Shown: one piece after another, positions 1 through 8,071 of the stretch
Layout of the letters: each line of letters starts with the position of its first letter
Position numbering within the stretch: the first letter of the stretch is position 1
NCBI RefSeq assembly: GCF_900092135.1
Contig: NZ_FMYF01000007.1
Span: 92,466 to 156,465 of the forward strand
DNA: 64,000 nt
Origin: Raineyella antarctica
GTDB lineage: Bacteria; Actinomycetota; Actinomycetes; Propionibacteriales; Propionibacteriaceae
Reading direction: 5' to 3'
Notes under the pieces: generated by a model
Seen by the model: the letters and a program-made list of their open reading frames with translations, nothing else
The model's database searches: none
Told to the model about the DNA's origin: nothing
Program-made: the position numbers and the translations under genes

Positions 1-882
1 GCGGCACTGCTGCCATCCGTGGCGGTGGTGCCGGCCTTCATGGCGGGCCGAGCCCTCCAGGGCATCGGCAATGCGTTCACCACCCCCGTGCTGGTCTCAT
101 TGCTGGCCGAGTTCGTCCCACGGGAGAAGCTCGGCGCCTCGCTGGGCATGTTCGCCGCGATGCAGGCGGCGGGCCAGGCCTTCAGTCCCCTGGTCGGCGG
201 CGTCTCCGCCGACGTCGACTACCGGCTGGCGTTCGTCGTCACCGGGCTCGCGGCCCTGGTCCTGGCAGTGGTCACGCCGACCGGACGCGCCGGCAGCACC
301 ACGGGTCCGACGAACTGGCGGGCCCTCGCGAACCCTCGCCTGGTCCAGTCCTCGCTGGTCGGCTTCGCGGCCCAGGTCACCGCGACCGGCGTCACCGTTC
401 TCGCCGCCCTGATCGCGACCGACCGCTTCGGCCTCTCCCCCACGGTGCGAGGCCTGGTCGTGGCCTTCTACGGGGTCGCCGGCCTCTTCAGCGGCAAGCT
501 CGCCGGCCGGCTCTCCGACCGCTTCGGCATCCGTACGATGGGCGTCGCCTCCCTGCTGGTCCTTGGTGCCTCGATGGCCCTGGTCGGGCTGGCGCCCTGG
601 GTCGTGCTGCTGCTCCTGCTGGTCGGGCTGATCGGCGCCACCGGCACGGCCGGGCGGATCCTCACCAACACCCTGGCCCTGCGCAGCACCCCGGAGAACA
701 CCGGCGGGGCGACCTCGTTCACGATGGCCGTGCAGTTCCTGGGATCGGCGATCGTCCCGGCACTGCTGCCGCTGTACGCCGTCTCACCGGCCACCGCCAC
801 CGTCGCGGCCGGCTCCGTCACCGTGCTGGGCGGCCTGGTCGCCCTCGTCCCGGTCAAGCCGGCGCGTGCCTCCGAGACCTGA
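1..882 (+). CDS. MFS transporter, 5' end outside window
   Basis: The reading frame is open from base 1, so this is the C-terminal ~293 residues of a major facilitator superfamily drug/metabolite exporter. The visible part starts inside an N-terminal-half helix, carries a GRALQG stretch and then about eight hydrophobic helices, with the typical basic loop SGKLAGRLSDRFG between helices of the second half (around base 490-530). Full-length relatives are about 400 residues, so roughly 100 are missing upstream. The substrate cannot be told from sequence. It ends with TGA at 880-882; the next gene (HU) has its own promoter region, so they are probably separate units. The family is certain; function beyond proton-coupled efflux is not. 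Confidence 0.85.
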   Translation, partial: AALLPSVAVVPAFMAGRALQGIGNAFTTPVLVSLLAEFVPREKLGASLGMFAAMQAAGQAFSPLVGGVSADVDYRLAFVVTGLAALVLAVVTPTGRAGSTTGPTNWRALANPRLVQSSLVGFAAQVTATGVTVLAALIATDRFGLSPTVRGLVVAFYGVAGLFSGKLAGRLSDRFGIRTMGVASLLVLGASMALVGLAPWVVLLLLLVGLIGATGTAGRILTNTLALRSTPENTGGATSFTMAVQFLGSAIVPALLPLYAVSPATATVAAGSVTVLGGLVALVPVKPARASET

Positions 883-1008
883 TCCCGCGTCCTTCCGCGG
901 CAGGAGCACAACGGAGCACACCTGTCACATCCGTCACACCGGTTACGCCCTGCGGGTGGCAAAAGGCGCCAACTAGGGGCCAAAATGGCGTGTCTGCGCG
1001 GTTCGACG

Positions 1009-1037
1009 TTGCAGTAGGCACGTACGGTCACTAGCAT
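1009..1037 (+). promoter_or_regulatory. Candidate sigma-70-type promoter for the HU gene
   Basis: TTGCAG at 1009-1014 and TAGCAT at 1032-1037 are separated by 17 bp. The implied transcript would have a leader of about 90 nt before the HU start codon at 1133. Both boxes are imperfect and this is read by eye only. Confidence 0.4.
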
Positions 1038-1132
1038 CCAGCGTTGTTACGACATGTGCGTTGTGTCGATGCGCAGCGCCCGCCTGTGGAGGATCCGACT
1101 GGATCCGTCACAGAACCACCCCTAGGAGACAC

Positions 1133-1414
1133 ATGAACCGCACCGAACTCGTGGCCGCCGTTGCCGAGCGCGCCGGACTGTCCAAGGAGGACGCGAACCG
1201 CGCCCTCACCGCCCTGAACGACTCCCTGATGGAGGCCGCCCAGAAGGGCGACAAGGTCCAGATCCCCGGCCTGCTCACCCTCGAGGTCGTGGAGCGCGCC
1301 GCCCGTAGCGGCCGCAACCCCCGCACCGGTGAGACCATGGAGATCGCCGCCAAGAAGGCCGTGCGCCTGACCCCGGGCGCTGCCCTCAAGCGCGCCGCCA
1401 ACGGCGAGGACTGA
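1133..1414 (+). CDS. hup: HU family DNA-binding protein
   Basis: A 93-residue nucleoid protein that bends and compacts DNA as a dimer. The start MNRTELVAAVAERAG, the turn region with DKVQIPGLLTLEV, and the DNA-binding arm RSGRNPRTGETMEIAA all follow the HU pattern. ATG at 1133 is chosen over upstream in-frame codons because AGGAG lies at 1124-1128, 4 bp before it, and because HU proteins begin at this residue. It lacks the long lysine/alanine-rich C-terminal tail of mycobacterial HupB, ending just after the core fold. A strong hairpin follows the gene, so it is probably monocistronic. Confidence 0.96.
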   Translation: MNRTELVAAVAERAGLSKEDANRALTALNDSLMEAAQKGDKVQIPGLLTLEVVERAARSGRNPRTGETMEIAAKKAVRLTPGAALKRAANGED

Positions 1415-1448
1415 GCTCGAGGGAGGTCGACCTCCCGCAGAACCACGC

Positions 1449-1483
1449 AAGGGCGGGTACCGGTCGCGACCGGGCCCGCCCTT
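1449..1483. terminator. Hairpin terminator between hup and the convergent MFS gene
   Basis: Arms AAGGGCGGG...CCGGTCG and CGACCGG...CCCGCCCTT form a long GC stem with one small bulge; the right arm runs into the end of the gap. A perfect 16-bp palindrome (GGGAGGTC/GACCTCCC) precedes it at 1421-1436. As the two flanking genes converge, the structure may stop transcription from both sides. Confidence 0.7.
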
Positions 1484-1525
1484 GGCCATCCCTCGGGCTC
1501 CTCGGCGCAGCGCGTGCCCTGCGTC

Positions 1526-2740
1526 TCAGCTGGCTCGGCGCCGCAGCACCGGGGCCGCCGTCAGCGCCACCAGCAGCGCCAGCCCGGCGCCGGCCAGGGT
1601 GACCACGAAGCCGCCCGGCGAGCCGAGACGGTCCACGCCGACCCCGGCCACCGACGAGCCGAGCGCGACCCCGGCGTTGATCGAGGTCGCGATCCAGGAC
1701 AGCCCCTCGGTCACCCGGTCCCCGGGCACCAGCCGCTGCACCAACGTCTGGCCGGCCACGAAGGTCGGTGACAGCGTCAGGCCGGTCACGAACATCAGCC
1801 CGGCCAGGAGCACTATCGAGTCGGCGAAGAAGAACGTGCCGGTCCCGCATGCGATCAGCACGGTGCCGCCGATGAAGTGCTGCCAGGGCGCACCGCGCCA
1901 CTGCCGGGCGCCGTACACCAGCCCGGCCAGGAACGATCCCAGCGAGAACACCAGCAGCGCCGGGCCGGCCAGCGACGGCCGGCCCACCTCGCCGGCGAAG
2001 GCGACGGTCGAGACGTCCACGGCCCCGAACACGACACCCATCATCAGGTACGCGGCGAACACCAGCCACAGCACCCGGATCCCCCGCAGTCGCGTCCCCG
2101 AACCGCGCTGCCCGCCAGGCCCCGGCGCGCCCGGCCGCCCACCCGAGGGTGGGGGTTCGGTCGCGCGCAGGGACAGGAACAACCAGCCCCCGGCGAGTTG
2201 CGCGAGCGCGGCGACCACCAGCGGCAGCCAGGGCGCCACCGCCGCCGCGAGCCAGGTCGACAACACCGGTCCCAGCATGAACGACACCTCGTCGAGGGCG
2301 GCCTCCATCGAGTAGGCCGTGTGCAGCTGGCCTGAGCTGCCGGCGACGTGGGTCCAGCGGGCCCGTACGAGGGAAGTCATCGAGCCCTGGGTCGCGCCGG
2401 CCACCAGCGCCAGCCCGACCAGGAGCGCGGCCGGTGCGTGCTGGGCCGCGGCGTACGCCAGGGCGAGGTTCGCCAGTCCCGAGATGGTGACCGCCGGCCG
2501 CATCACCAGCGACTGGCCGTAGCGGTCGACCGCCCGTGACAACTGTGGCGCACACACCGCCACGGCAAGCACGTATGCGGCACTCGTAGCCCCCGCCCAG
2601 GCGTACGATCCGTACTCGAGGGAGATCAACATGACCATCGCCAGACCGGTCATGCCGATAGGGAGACGGGCCACCACCCCCGCCGAGGAGAACTGCCACG
2701 AGCCGGGCAGCCGTAGCACTTCCCGGTATCGCGTGAGCAC
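1526..2740 (-). CDS. MFS transporter
   Basis: A 404-residue major facilitator of the drug-exporter type with about 12 predicted hydrophobic helices. A basic cytoplasmic loop (about residues 195-215, rich in P, G and R) divides the two halves. The Asp/Arg motif between helices 2 and 3 appears as SRAVDRYG. The chosen start is GTG at 2740 (V-L-T-R-Y-R-E-V), because upstream in-frame sequence is only the reverse strand of the cstA region and no ATG fits before the first helix. It is divergent from cstA with a 168-bp gap and convergent with hup. Substrate unknown; unrelated in detail to the truncated MFS at the window start. Confidence 0.85.
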   Translation of the reverse strand: MLTRYREVLRLPGSWQFSSAGVVARLPIGMTGLAMVMLISLEYGSYAWAGATSAAYVLAVAVCAPQLSRAVDRYGQSLVMRPAVTISGLANLALAYAAAQHAPAALLVGLALVAGATQGSMTSLVRARWTHVAGSSGQLHTAYSMEAALDEVSFMLGPVLSTWLAAAVAPWLPLVVAALAQLAGGWLFLSLRATEPPPSGGRPGAPGPGGQRGSGTRLRGIRVLWLVFAAYLMMGVVFGAVDVSTVAFAGEVGRPSLAGPALLVFSLGSFLAGLVYGARQWRGAPWQHFIGGTVLIACGTGTFFFADSIVLLAGLMFVTGLTLSPTFVAGQTLVQRLVPGDRVTEGLSWIATSINAGVALGSSVAGVGVDRLGSPGGFVVTLAGAGLALLVALTAAPVLRRRAS

Positions 2741-2908
2741 GCACCCATCGTGCCACTGCCGGGGCAGCTCGCCGCAGGCGCGGCCCGCCCCTCGCCTGCA
2801 GGGTTCGACGGCCATCCCGCCCGCCCGGTGCCAGGTCCCGCATCCTCCATACTTCCCCGACGTGGCCGCGCAGGCGACCATGACGTCGGACGCATCCAAG
2901 GAGTCCCC

Positions 2909-5230
2909 ATGTCCGTCACCCGCACAGCGGGCCAGAAGCTGAAGACCGACCCCGCGCTGCCGCCCGTCGCGGTCGTCGAGCCGATCAGCTTCCCCCTCCG
3001 CCAGAAGATCCTCTTCCTGGCGCTGGGAATCATCGGTGCCGTCGCCTGGTTCTTCATCGCCACCCTGCGTGGCGAGAACGTCAGTGCCGTCTGGTTCGTC
3101 CTCGCCGCGGTCTGCACCTACTTGGTCGCACTGCGGTTCTACGCCACGCTGATCGAGCGCAAGATCCACCAGCCCGACGACACCCGGGCCACCCCTGCCG
3201 AGGAGTTCGCCAACGGCCGGGACTTCGAGCCGACCAACCGGTCGGTACTGTTCGGCCACCACTTCGCCGCCATCGCCGGCGCCGGACCCCTGGTCGGCCC
3301 GGTGCTCGCCACGCAGATGGGTTACCTGCCCGGCACGATCTGGATCATCGTCGGCGTGGTCCTGGCCGGCGCGGTCCAGGACTACATGGTGCTGCACCTG
3401 TCCATCCGCCGCCGTGGTCGCTCGCTCGGCCAGATGGCGCACGAGGAGCTCGGCACGGTCGGCGGCTGGTTCGCCATCGTCGGCGTGTTCACCATCATGA
3501 TCATCCTGATCGCGGTGCTCGCCATCGTGATCATCGGCGCCCTCGCCTCCTCCCCCTGGGGCGTGTTCTCGATCGCCATGACGATCCCGATCGCGTTCCT
3601 GATGGGCGTCTACATGCGATTCATCCGTCCGGGCAAGGTCGGTGAGGCCTCGGTGATCGGCATCGTCCTGCTGGTGCTGGCGATCGCCGGCGGCTCGCTG
3701 GTCAACGGCCACCCGCAGCTGTCGAAGTTCTTCACCCTGAGCCCGGTCGAGCTGGCGTTCGCGATCGCGATCTACGGCTTCATGGCGGCGATCCTGCCGG
3801 TCTGGCTGCTGCTGGCCCCGCGCGACTACCTGTCGACCTTCATGAAGGTCGGCACGATCGTCTTCCTGGCGCTGGCGATCCTGATCGTGCTGCCGGTGAT
3901 GCAGATGCCGGCCGTCACCAAGTTCGCCCTCGACGGCACCGGCCCGGCCTTTGCCGGCAACCTGTTCCCGTTCCTGTTCATCACGATCGCCTGCGGCGCC
4001 CTGTCCGGGTTCCACTCGCTGATCGCCTCGGGAACCACCCCGAAGATGATCCAGAAGGAGTCCCAGGCCCGGCTGATCGGCTACGGCGGCATGCTGACCG
4101 AGTCGTTCGTCGCGATCTCCGCGCTGATCACCGCCGCGGTGATCGACCAGCACCTGTACTTCGGCATGAACGCCCCGCTGGCCCTGACCGGGGGCACGCC
4201 GGAGACCGTCGCGGCGTACACGAACGGGCTGCACCTGGTCAGCGGGGCGGGCATGCCGCTGCCGGACGCCACCGCGGCACAGTTCGCACAGGCGGCGAGC
4301 GAGGTCGGCGAGAAGTCGATCATCTCCCGTACGGGTGGCGCCCCGACGCTGGCCTTCGGCATGGCACACATCCTCAGCCAGATCCCGATCGTCGGCGCCG
4401 CAAAGGCGTTCTGGTACCACTTCGCGGTGATGTTCGAGGCGCTGTTCATCCTGACCACCGTGGATGCCGGCACCCGGGTGGCCCGCTTCATGCTGTCCGA
4501 CTCGCTGGCGAACATCCCCGGCTGGCAGCGCTTCCGCGACCCGTCCTGGCGCCCCGGCGCCTGGTTGTGCACCGCCATCGTCGTGACCCTGTGGGGATCG
4601 ATCGTCGTGATGGGCGTCACCGACCCGCTCGGTGGCATCAACATGCTGTTCCCACTGTTCGGCATCGCCAACCAGTTGCTCGCCGCGATCGCACTGACCG
4701 TGGTGTTCGTCGTGGTGATGAAGAAGGGGCTGTTCAAGTGGGCCTGGATTCCCGGCCTCCCGCTGGCCTGGGACCTGTTCATCACGATGTGGGCCTCCTG
4801 GCAGAAGATCTTCTCCCCCAACCCGAAGATCGGCTACTGGTCGCTGAACGCCGCAGCCCGGCAGGCCCGGGCCGCAGGCGCGCAGACCTTCCAGGGCGCC
4901 AAGACCCCCGACCAGATCGACATGGTGATCCGTAACACCGCCGTCCAGGGCACCCTCTCGATCCTGTACGCGGGCCTGGTGCTGATCGTGTTCCTGATCG
5001 GCATGCGGATCGCCATCCGCGCGGTGCAGAAGAACGGGCTGCCCACCTCGGAGGCCGAGGGGATGCCGTCGAAGATCTTCGCGCCGTCCAGTTTCGTGCC
5101 GACTAGACTGGAGAAGGAAGTGCTCGCGGAGTGGCAGGCCGCGGGTATCGATCCGTCCGGCGACGGCCGCCTCCCGGGGATGCACCACACCAGCCAGCAG
5201 GAGACGGTCCAGGAGGAGAACCAACTGTGA
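2909..5230 (+). CDS. cstA: Carbon starvation protein CstA, pyruvate/peptide permease
   Basis: A 773-residue polytopic membrane protein of the CstA family; characterised relatives import pyruvate and/or peptides during carbon limitation. The N-terminal signature is clear: FANGRDFEPTNR followed by FGHHFAAIAGAGPLVGPVLA-type sequence around residues 105-135, then some 16-18 hydrophobic segments and a C-terminal hydrophilic tail. ATG at 2909 follows AAGGAG at 2898-2903. The stop codon overlaps the GTG start of the YbdD-like gene by 4 bp, the usual pairing. Length matches the larger CstA subgroup. Pyruvate import would fit the pyruvate-handling genes a few kilobases downstream. Confidence 0.95.
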   Translation: MSVTRTAGQKLKTDPALPPVAVVEPISFPLRQKILFLALGIIGAVAWFFIATLRGENVSAVWFVLAAVCTYLVALRFYATLIERKIHQPDDTRATPAEEFANGRDFEPTNRSVLFGHHFAAIAGAGPLVGPVLATQMGYLPGTIWIIVGVVLAGAVQDYMVLHLSIRRRGRSLGQMAHEELGTVGGWFAIVGVFTIMIILIAVLAIVIIGALASSPWGVFSIAMTIPIAFLMGVYMRFIRPGKVGEASVIGIVLLVLAIAGGSLVNGHPQLSKFFTLSPVELAFAIAIYGFMAAILPVWLLLAPRDYLSTFMKVGTIVFLALAILIVLPVMQMPAVTKFALDGTGPAFAGNLFPFLFITIACGALSGFHSLIASGTTPKMIQKESQARLIGYGGMLTESFVAISALITAAVIDQHLYFGMNAPLALTGGTPETVAAYTNGLHLVSGAGMPLPDATAAQFAQAASEVGEKSIISRTGGAPTLAFGMAHILSQIPIVGAAKAFWYHFAVMFEALFILTTVDAGTRVARFMLSDSLANIPGWQRFRDPSWRPGAWLCTAIVVTLWGSIVVMGVTDPLGGINMLFPLFGIANQLLAAIALTVVFVVVMKKGLFKWAWIPGLPLAWDLFITMWASWQKIFSPNPKIGYWSLNAAARQARAAGAQTFQGAKTPDQIDMVIRNTAVQGTLSILYAGLVLIVFLIGMRIAIRAVQKNGLPTSEAEGMPSKIFAPSSFVPTRLEKEVLAEWQAAGIDPSGDGRLPGMHHTSQQETVQEENQL

Positions 5231-5520
5231 CCATCGACGACCCCACCACCCCGACCCAGGGGCGTTTCGCCATCGCCGTGGAGGAGGCGCGCGGCGACGG
5301 CTCGGCCCCCCTCCCCGTCCCCCAGGACGGCGACATCGTCCAGCGCACCTGGCGCGGGGCGGTGGCGGTCGTCCGCGGCCTCTCCGGGCTGGACAAGTAC
5401 GACCGCTACGTACGCCACCAGGAGCGTACGCATCCCGACGAGCCCATGCTCAGCGAGGCCGAGTTCTGGCGCTGCTCCTGGGAGGCGGAGGGCAACAACC
5501 CGCGGGCCCGCTGCTGCTGA
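5227..5520 (+). CDS. YbdD/YjiX family (DUF466) CstA accessory protein
   Basis: A 97-residue protein. The C-terminal half matches the YbdD/YjiX family: LDKYDRYVRHQERTHPDEP followed by an EAEFWR motif and Arg/Cys-rich end. These small proteins are nearly always encoded after cstA and BtsT-type pyruvate permeases, and are required for transport activity in characterised enterobacterial systems. GTG at 5227 is chosen because it gives a 4-bp GTGA overlap with the cstA stop; longer in-frame extensions would merely read the cstA 3' end. The ~30-residue N-terminal extension is longer than in Escherichia coli YbdD. A terminator follows. Confidence 0.88.
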   Translation: MTIDDPTTPTQGRFAIAVEEARGDGSAPLPVPQDGDIVQRTWRGAVAVVRGLSGLDKYDRYVRHQERTHPDEPMLSEAEFWRCSWEAEGNNPRARCC

Positions 5521-5535
5521 GCACCTTCCTCCGGC

Positions 5536-5605
5536 ACAGCCGCGGATGCTAGCTCCAGCCGCGGACCTTCGAGGGTCCGCGGCGACGGCTAGCGTCCGCG
5601 GCTGT
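5536..5605. terminator. Nested long hairpin closing the cstA operon
   Basis: The outer arms ACAGCCGCGG...GCTAGC and GCTAGCG...CCGCGGCTGT pair over about 18 bp with one mismatch. Inside sits a second perfect 9-bp stem (CCGCGGACC at 5559-5567, GGTCCGCGG at 5574-5582) with loop TTCGAG. It lies between convergent genes and could act on both strands. There is no U-run, which is common for actinobacterial terminators. Confidence 0.7.
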
Positions 5606-5655
5606 TCCCATGGAGCGACTCGAGCGGCGCTGCCGCGCGGGCGAATCGCCCGGGG

Positions 5656-6282
5656 TCAGAGCTCCCGGAGCACCCGCGCCGGGTTGCCCACGGCCACCAC
5701 GTTCGCCGGCAGGTCCCTGGTGACGACCGCGCCGGCACCGACCACGGTGTTGTCGCCGATGGTGACACCGGGGCAGACGATCACGCCCCCGCCGAGCCAG
5801 ACGTTGTCCCCCAGCGTGATCGGCTCGCCGGACTCCCAGCCGGCCCTGCGCAAGGCCGGGTCGACCGGGTGGGTGGCTGTGAGCAACTGCACGCTCGTGG
5901 CGATCTGGCAGTGCCGGCCGATCCGGATCGGGGCCACGTCCAGGGCGGTCAGACCGTAGTTGACGAAGGTCCCGTCCCCGATGTGCAGGTTCACGCCGTA
6001 GTCGATGTACAGCGGGGCCCGGACGACCACGTCGTCACCGCAGGTGCCCAGCAGGTCGCGCAACAGGGCCCGGCGGGACTCCCCGCGCGCGGCGGTGGTG
6101 GAGTTGTAGCGCTCCATCAACGTGGTGGCCCGGGCGTTGGCCGAGGCGATCCGGTCGCTGGCATCGGCGATGTACAGGTCCCCGGCGATCATCCGGTCCC
6201 AGTGGTCACGGGCATCACCGTCATCCGGACGGACGAACTCGTCGGGGGCGATCGGGTCTCCGGGGCGTCGTCGTCGGCTCAT
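5656..6282 (-). CDS. Sugar O-acetyltransferase, left-handed beta-helix (maltose/galactoside acetyltransferase family)
   Basis: A 208-residue acetyl-CoA-dependent acetyltransferase of the Maa/LacA/NodL group. After an N-terminal Mac domain (MIAGDLYIADA near residue 32, then the short helical region), hexapeptide repeats form the beta-helix: IDYGVNLHIGDGTFVNYG, IRIGRHCQIA, then ATHPVDPALR, the segment with the catalytic-type histidine. The C-terminal coil has VWLGGGVIVCPGVTIGDNTVVGAGAVV. Length is normal for the family (about 185-210). The acceptor sugar cannot be assigned. It stands alone on the minus strand between two terminator-like or gap regions. Confidence 0.9.
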   Translation of the reverse strand: MSRRRRPGDPIAPDEFVRPDDGDARDHWDRMIAGDLYIADASDRIASANARATTLMERYNSTTAARGESRRALLRDLLGTCGDDVVVRAPLYIDYGVNLHIGDGTFVNYGLTALDVAPIRIGRHCQIATSVQLLTATHPVDPALRRAGWESGEPITLGDNVWLGGGVIVCPGVTIGDNTVVGAGAVVTRDLPANVVAVGNPARVLREL

Positions 6283-6357
6283 GCCATGAGCCTAGTCACG
6301 ACGATCCACGGCCACCACGCTCCGGCGCCATCCGCGCCACCGCGCCACCCGCGGAGC

Positions 6358-7806
6358 TCACAGGCTGTCGCCGAAGTCCTCGCGGAACCTGGCCACCAGG
6401 CGGTCCTGCCAGTCCCCGATGGGCTCCAGGCGGCCGTAGAAGAACCGCAGGATCTCCGGCTCCTCGACGAAGCGCAGGCCACCGACCAGCTCGCGGTTCT
6501 CGTACAGCCAGCAGACCCGGTCGATGGCGTACTTCACCTGCGACAGCGTGAACACGCGGCGCGGCATCGCCAGCCGGACCAGTTCCATGTCGGCGAGCCT
6601 CTCGGTGCCGTCGGGCTCGCGCTCCTCCGACAGGGTGCCGCGCTCCATGCCGCGGACGCCGGAGACCAGGTAGAGCGCCGAGGCCAGCGAGCCGGAGGGG
6701 TACTCGGTCTGCGGCAGGTGGTCGACGAACCGGCTGGCATCCACGTGGACGCCCAGGCCGCCGGGCGGCAGGATGACCGGTACGTCGTGCGCAGCGAGCT
6801 CGCGGGCCATGTAGTCGATGAACATCGGGCCCTGGCTGATCACGTCGGGGTCCATGGTCTCGTCCAGGCCGACGACCAGCGCCTCCATCTCCCGCACCGA
6901 CATGCCGCCGTACGTCAGGAAGCCCTCGTAGAGCGGGACGAAGCCGCGCATCGCCTCGTACATCTGCTGGTCGTTGGTGATGATGCCGCCGCCGCGGCCG
7001 AAGCCGAGCTTGCGCCCGGAGAAGTAGATGGCGTCGTAGAGCGCGGCGATCTCCGCGGTGATGTCGCGGATCGGCGTGTCGGCGTAGCCCTCCTCGCGGG
7101 TCCGGATGAAGTGCAGGTTGTCCTGCAGCAGCGAGGCGTCGAGCACCAGCTTGAGGCCGTAGCGGGTGCAGACCTCGCGCACCGCCCGCATGTTCGCCAG
7201 CGAGATGGGCTGGCCGCCGATCAGGTTGGTGCCGGCCTCCATCCGGACGAAGGGGATCCGGTCGGCGCCGACCTCCTCGACCAGGGCGACCAGCTTGTCG
7301 GTGTCCAGGTCGCCCTTGAACGGGTCCTCGGAGACCGGCAGCAGCCCCTTGTCGGCGATCAGCTCCTCGACCCGGCCGCCACGCTTGGTGATGTGGGTCT
7401 TGGTGGTGGTGAAGTGGTAGTTCATCGGCACCACGTCGCCGGGCTTGACGTACGTCTCGGCGAGGATGTTCTCGCAGGCGCGGCCCTGGTGGGCCGGCAG
7501 GAAGTAGCGGGTGCCGAAGAGCTCGGCCAGCTTGCCGGCGAGCCGGGTGAACGTGGCCGACCCGGCGTACGCGTCGTCGGCCTGGAGCATCGCCGACTGC
7601 ATCCGGTCGCTCATCGCGTTCACGCCCGAGTCGGTCAGCATGTCGAGGAAGACGTCGGCGTTCTGCAGCAGGAAGGTGTTGTTGCCGGCCTCGGCGATCG
7701 CGCGCAGTCGCTCCTCGATCGGCAGGAGGGTCAACTTCTGCACGATGCGCACCTTGTGCATCTCGAGCGGGAGCTGTTCACCACTGTGGAAGCGAACCTG
7801 GGCCAT
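6358..7806 (-). CDS. Tyrosine phenol-lyase/tryptophanase family PLP enzyme
   Basis: A 482-residue beta-eliminating lyase. Known members split tyrosine or tryptophan into phenol or indole, pyruvate and ammonia. By recalled alignment to Citrobacter tyrosine phenol-lyase (TPL): the general-acid Tyr is Y80 (DDAYAGS), the cofactor Arg is R109 (QGR), the stacking Phe is F132 in HFTTT, Asn is N194 (NLIGGQP), Asp is D223, the PLP lysine is K266 (SGRK), and the carboxylate Arg lies in VRLAMPRRVFT. R389 in MERG and the HFTTT threonine match TPL rather than tryptophanase. The Arg three residues after the Asp (TPL DATR) is replaced, giving DASL here, and the residue after the lysine is Leu instead of Asp. 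ATG 7806 is preceded by AAGGA at good spacing. Substrate is uncertain. Confidence 0.82.
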   Translation of the reverse strand: MAQVRFHSGEQLPLEMHKVRIVQKLTLLPIEERLRAIAEAGNNTFLLQNADVFLDMLTDSGVNAMSDRMQSAMLQADDAYAGSATFTRLAGKLAELFGTRYFLPAHQGRACENILAETYVKPGDVVPMNYHFTTTKTHITKRGGRVEELIADKGLLPVSEDPFKGDLDTDKLVALVEEVGADRIPFVRMEAGTNLIGGQPISLANMRAVREVCTRYGLKLVLDASLLQDNLHFIRTREEGYADTPIRDITAEIAALYDAIYFSGRKLGFGRGGGIITNDQQMYEAMRGFVPLYEGFLTYGGMSVREMEALVVGLDETMDPDVISQGPMFIDYMARELAAHDVPVILPPGGLGVHVDASRFVDHLPQTEYPSGSLASALYLVSGVRGMERGTLSEEREPDGTERLADMELVRLAMPRRVFTLSQVKYAIDRVCWLYENRELVGGLRFVEEPEILRFFYGRLEPIGDWQDRLVARFREDFGDSL

Positions 7807-8071
7807 GACCATCCTTCGTCGTGGGGCCAGCGCCCCGGCGGAGACGGGGACTCCTGGTCCCTGCGGCACCACCCCGTCCGTACGGTCGGAGTCTAACGAG
7901 GGCAGGAGTCCTGCCCGCCCCGTGGTCGCGGCTCGCGACGAGAGATATCCCACACTCCGCGCCGCACCAGCGGACATGATCGGATACCCCCGAGGGGCAT
8001 CCGGCAACCGGGGACGGCGCGGCTGCCAACTCCGGTTCCGCGAGTACGACGTGCAGTAGTACTGTGGCACC
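7807..8071. promoter_or_regulatory. Divergent control region between the lyase gene and the pyruvate oxidoreductase operon
   Basis: This 265-bp gap must hold promoters for both directions. It contains a perfect 8-bp inverted repeat (GGGCAGGA at 7900-7907, TCCTGCCC at 7909-7916) and, nearer the lyase gene, a short GGGAC/GTCCC hairpin in its leader. No clear leader peptide rich in Trp or Tyr was found. Regulator identity unknown. Confidence 0.4.

Noticed and set aside
1526..5224. A single minus-strand frame of over 1200 codons covering the MFS gene and the reverse of cstA
   Set aside because: Only the 404 C-terminal codons form a plausible membrane protein; the remainder is His/Asp/Gln/Arg-rich antisense of cstA, typical of high-GC shadow frames.
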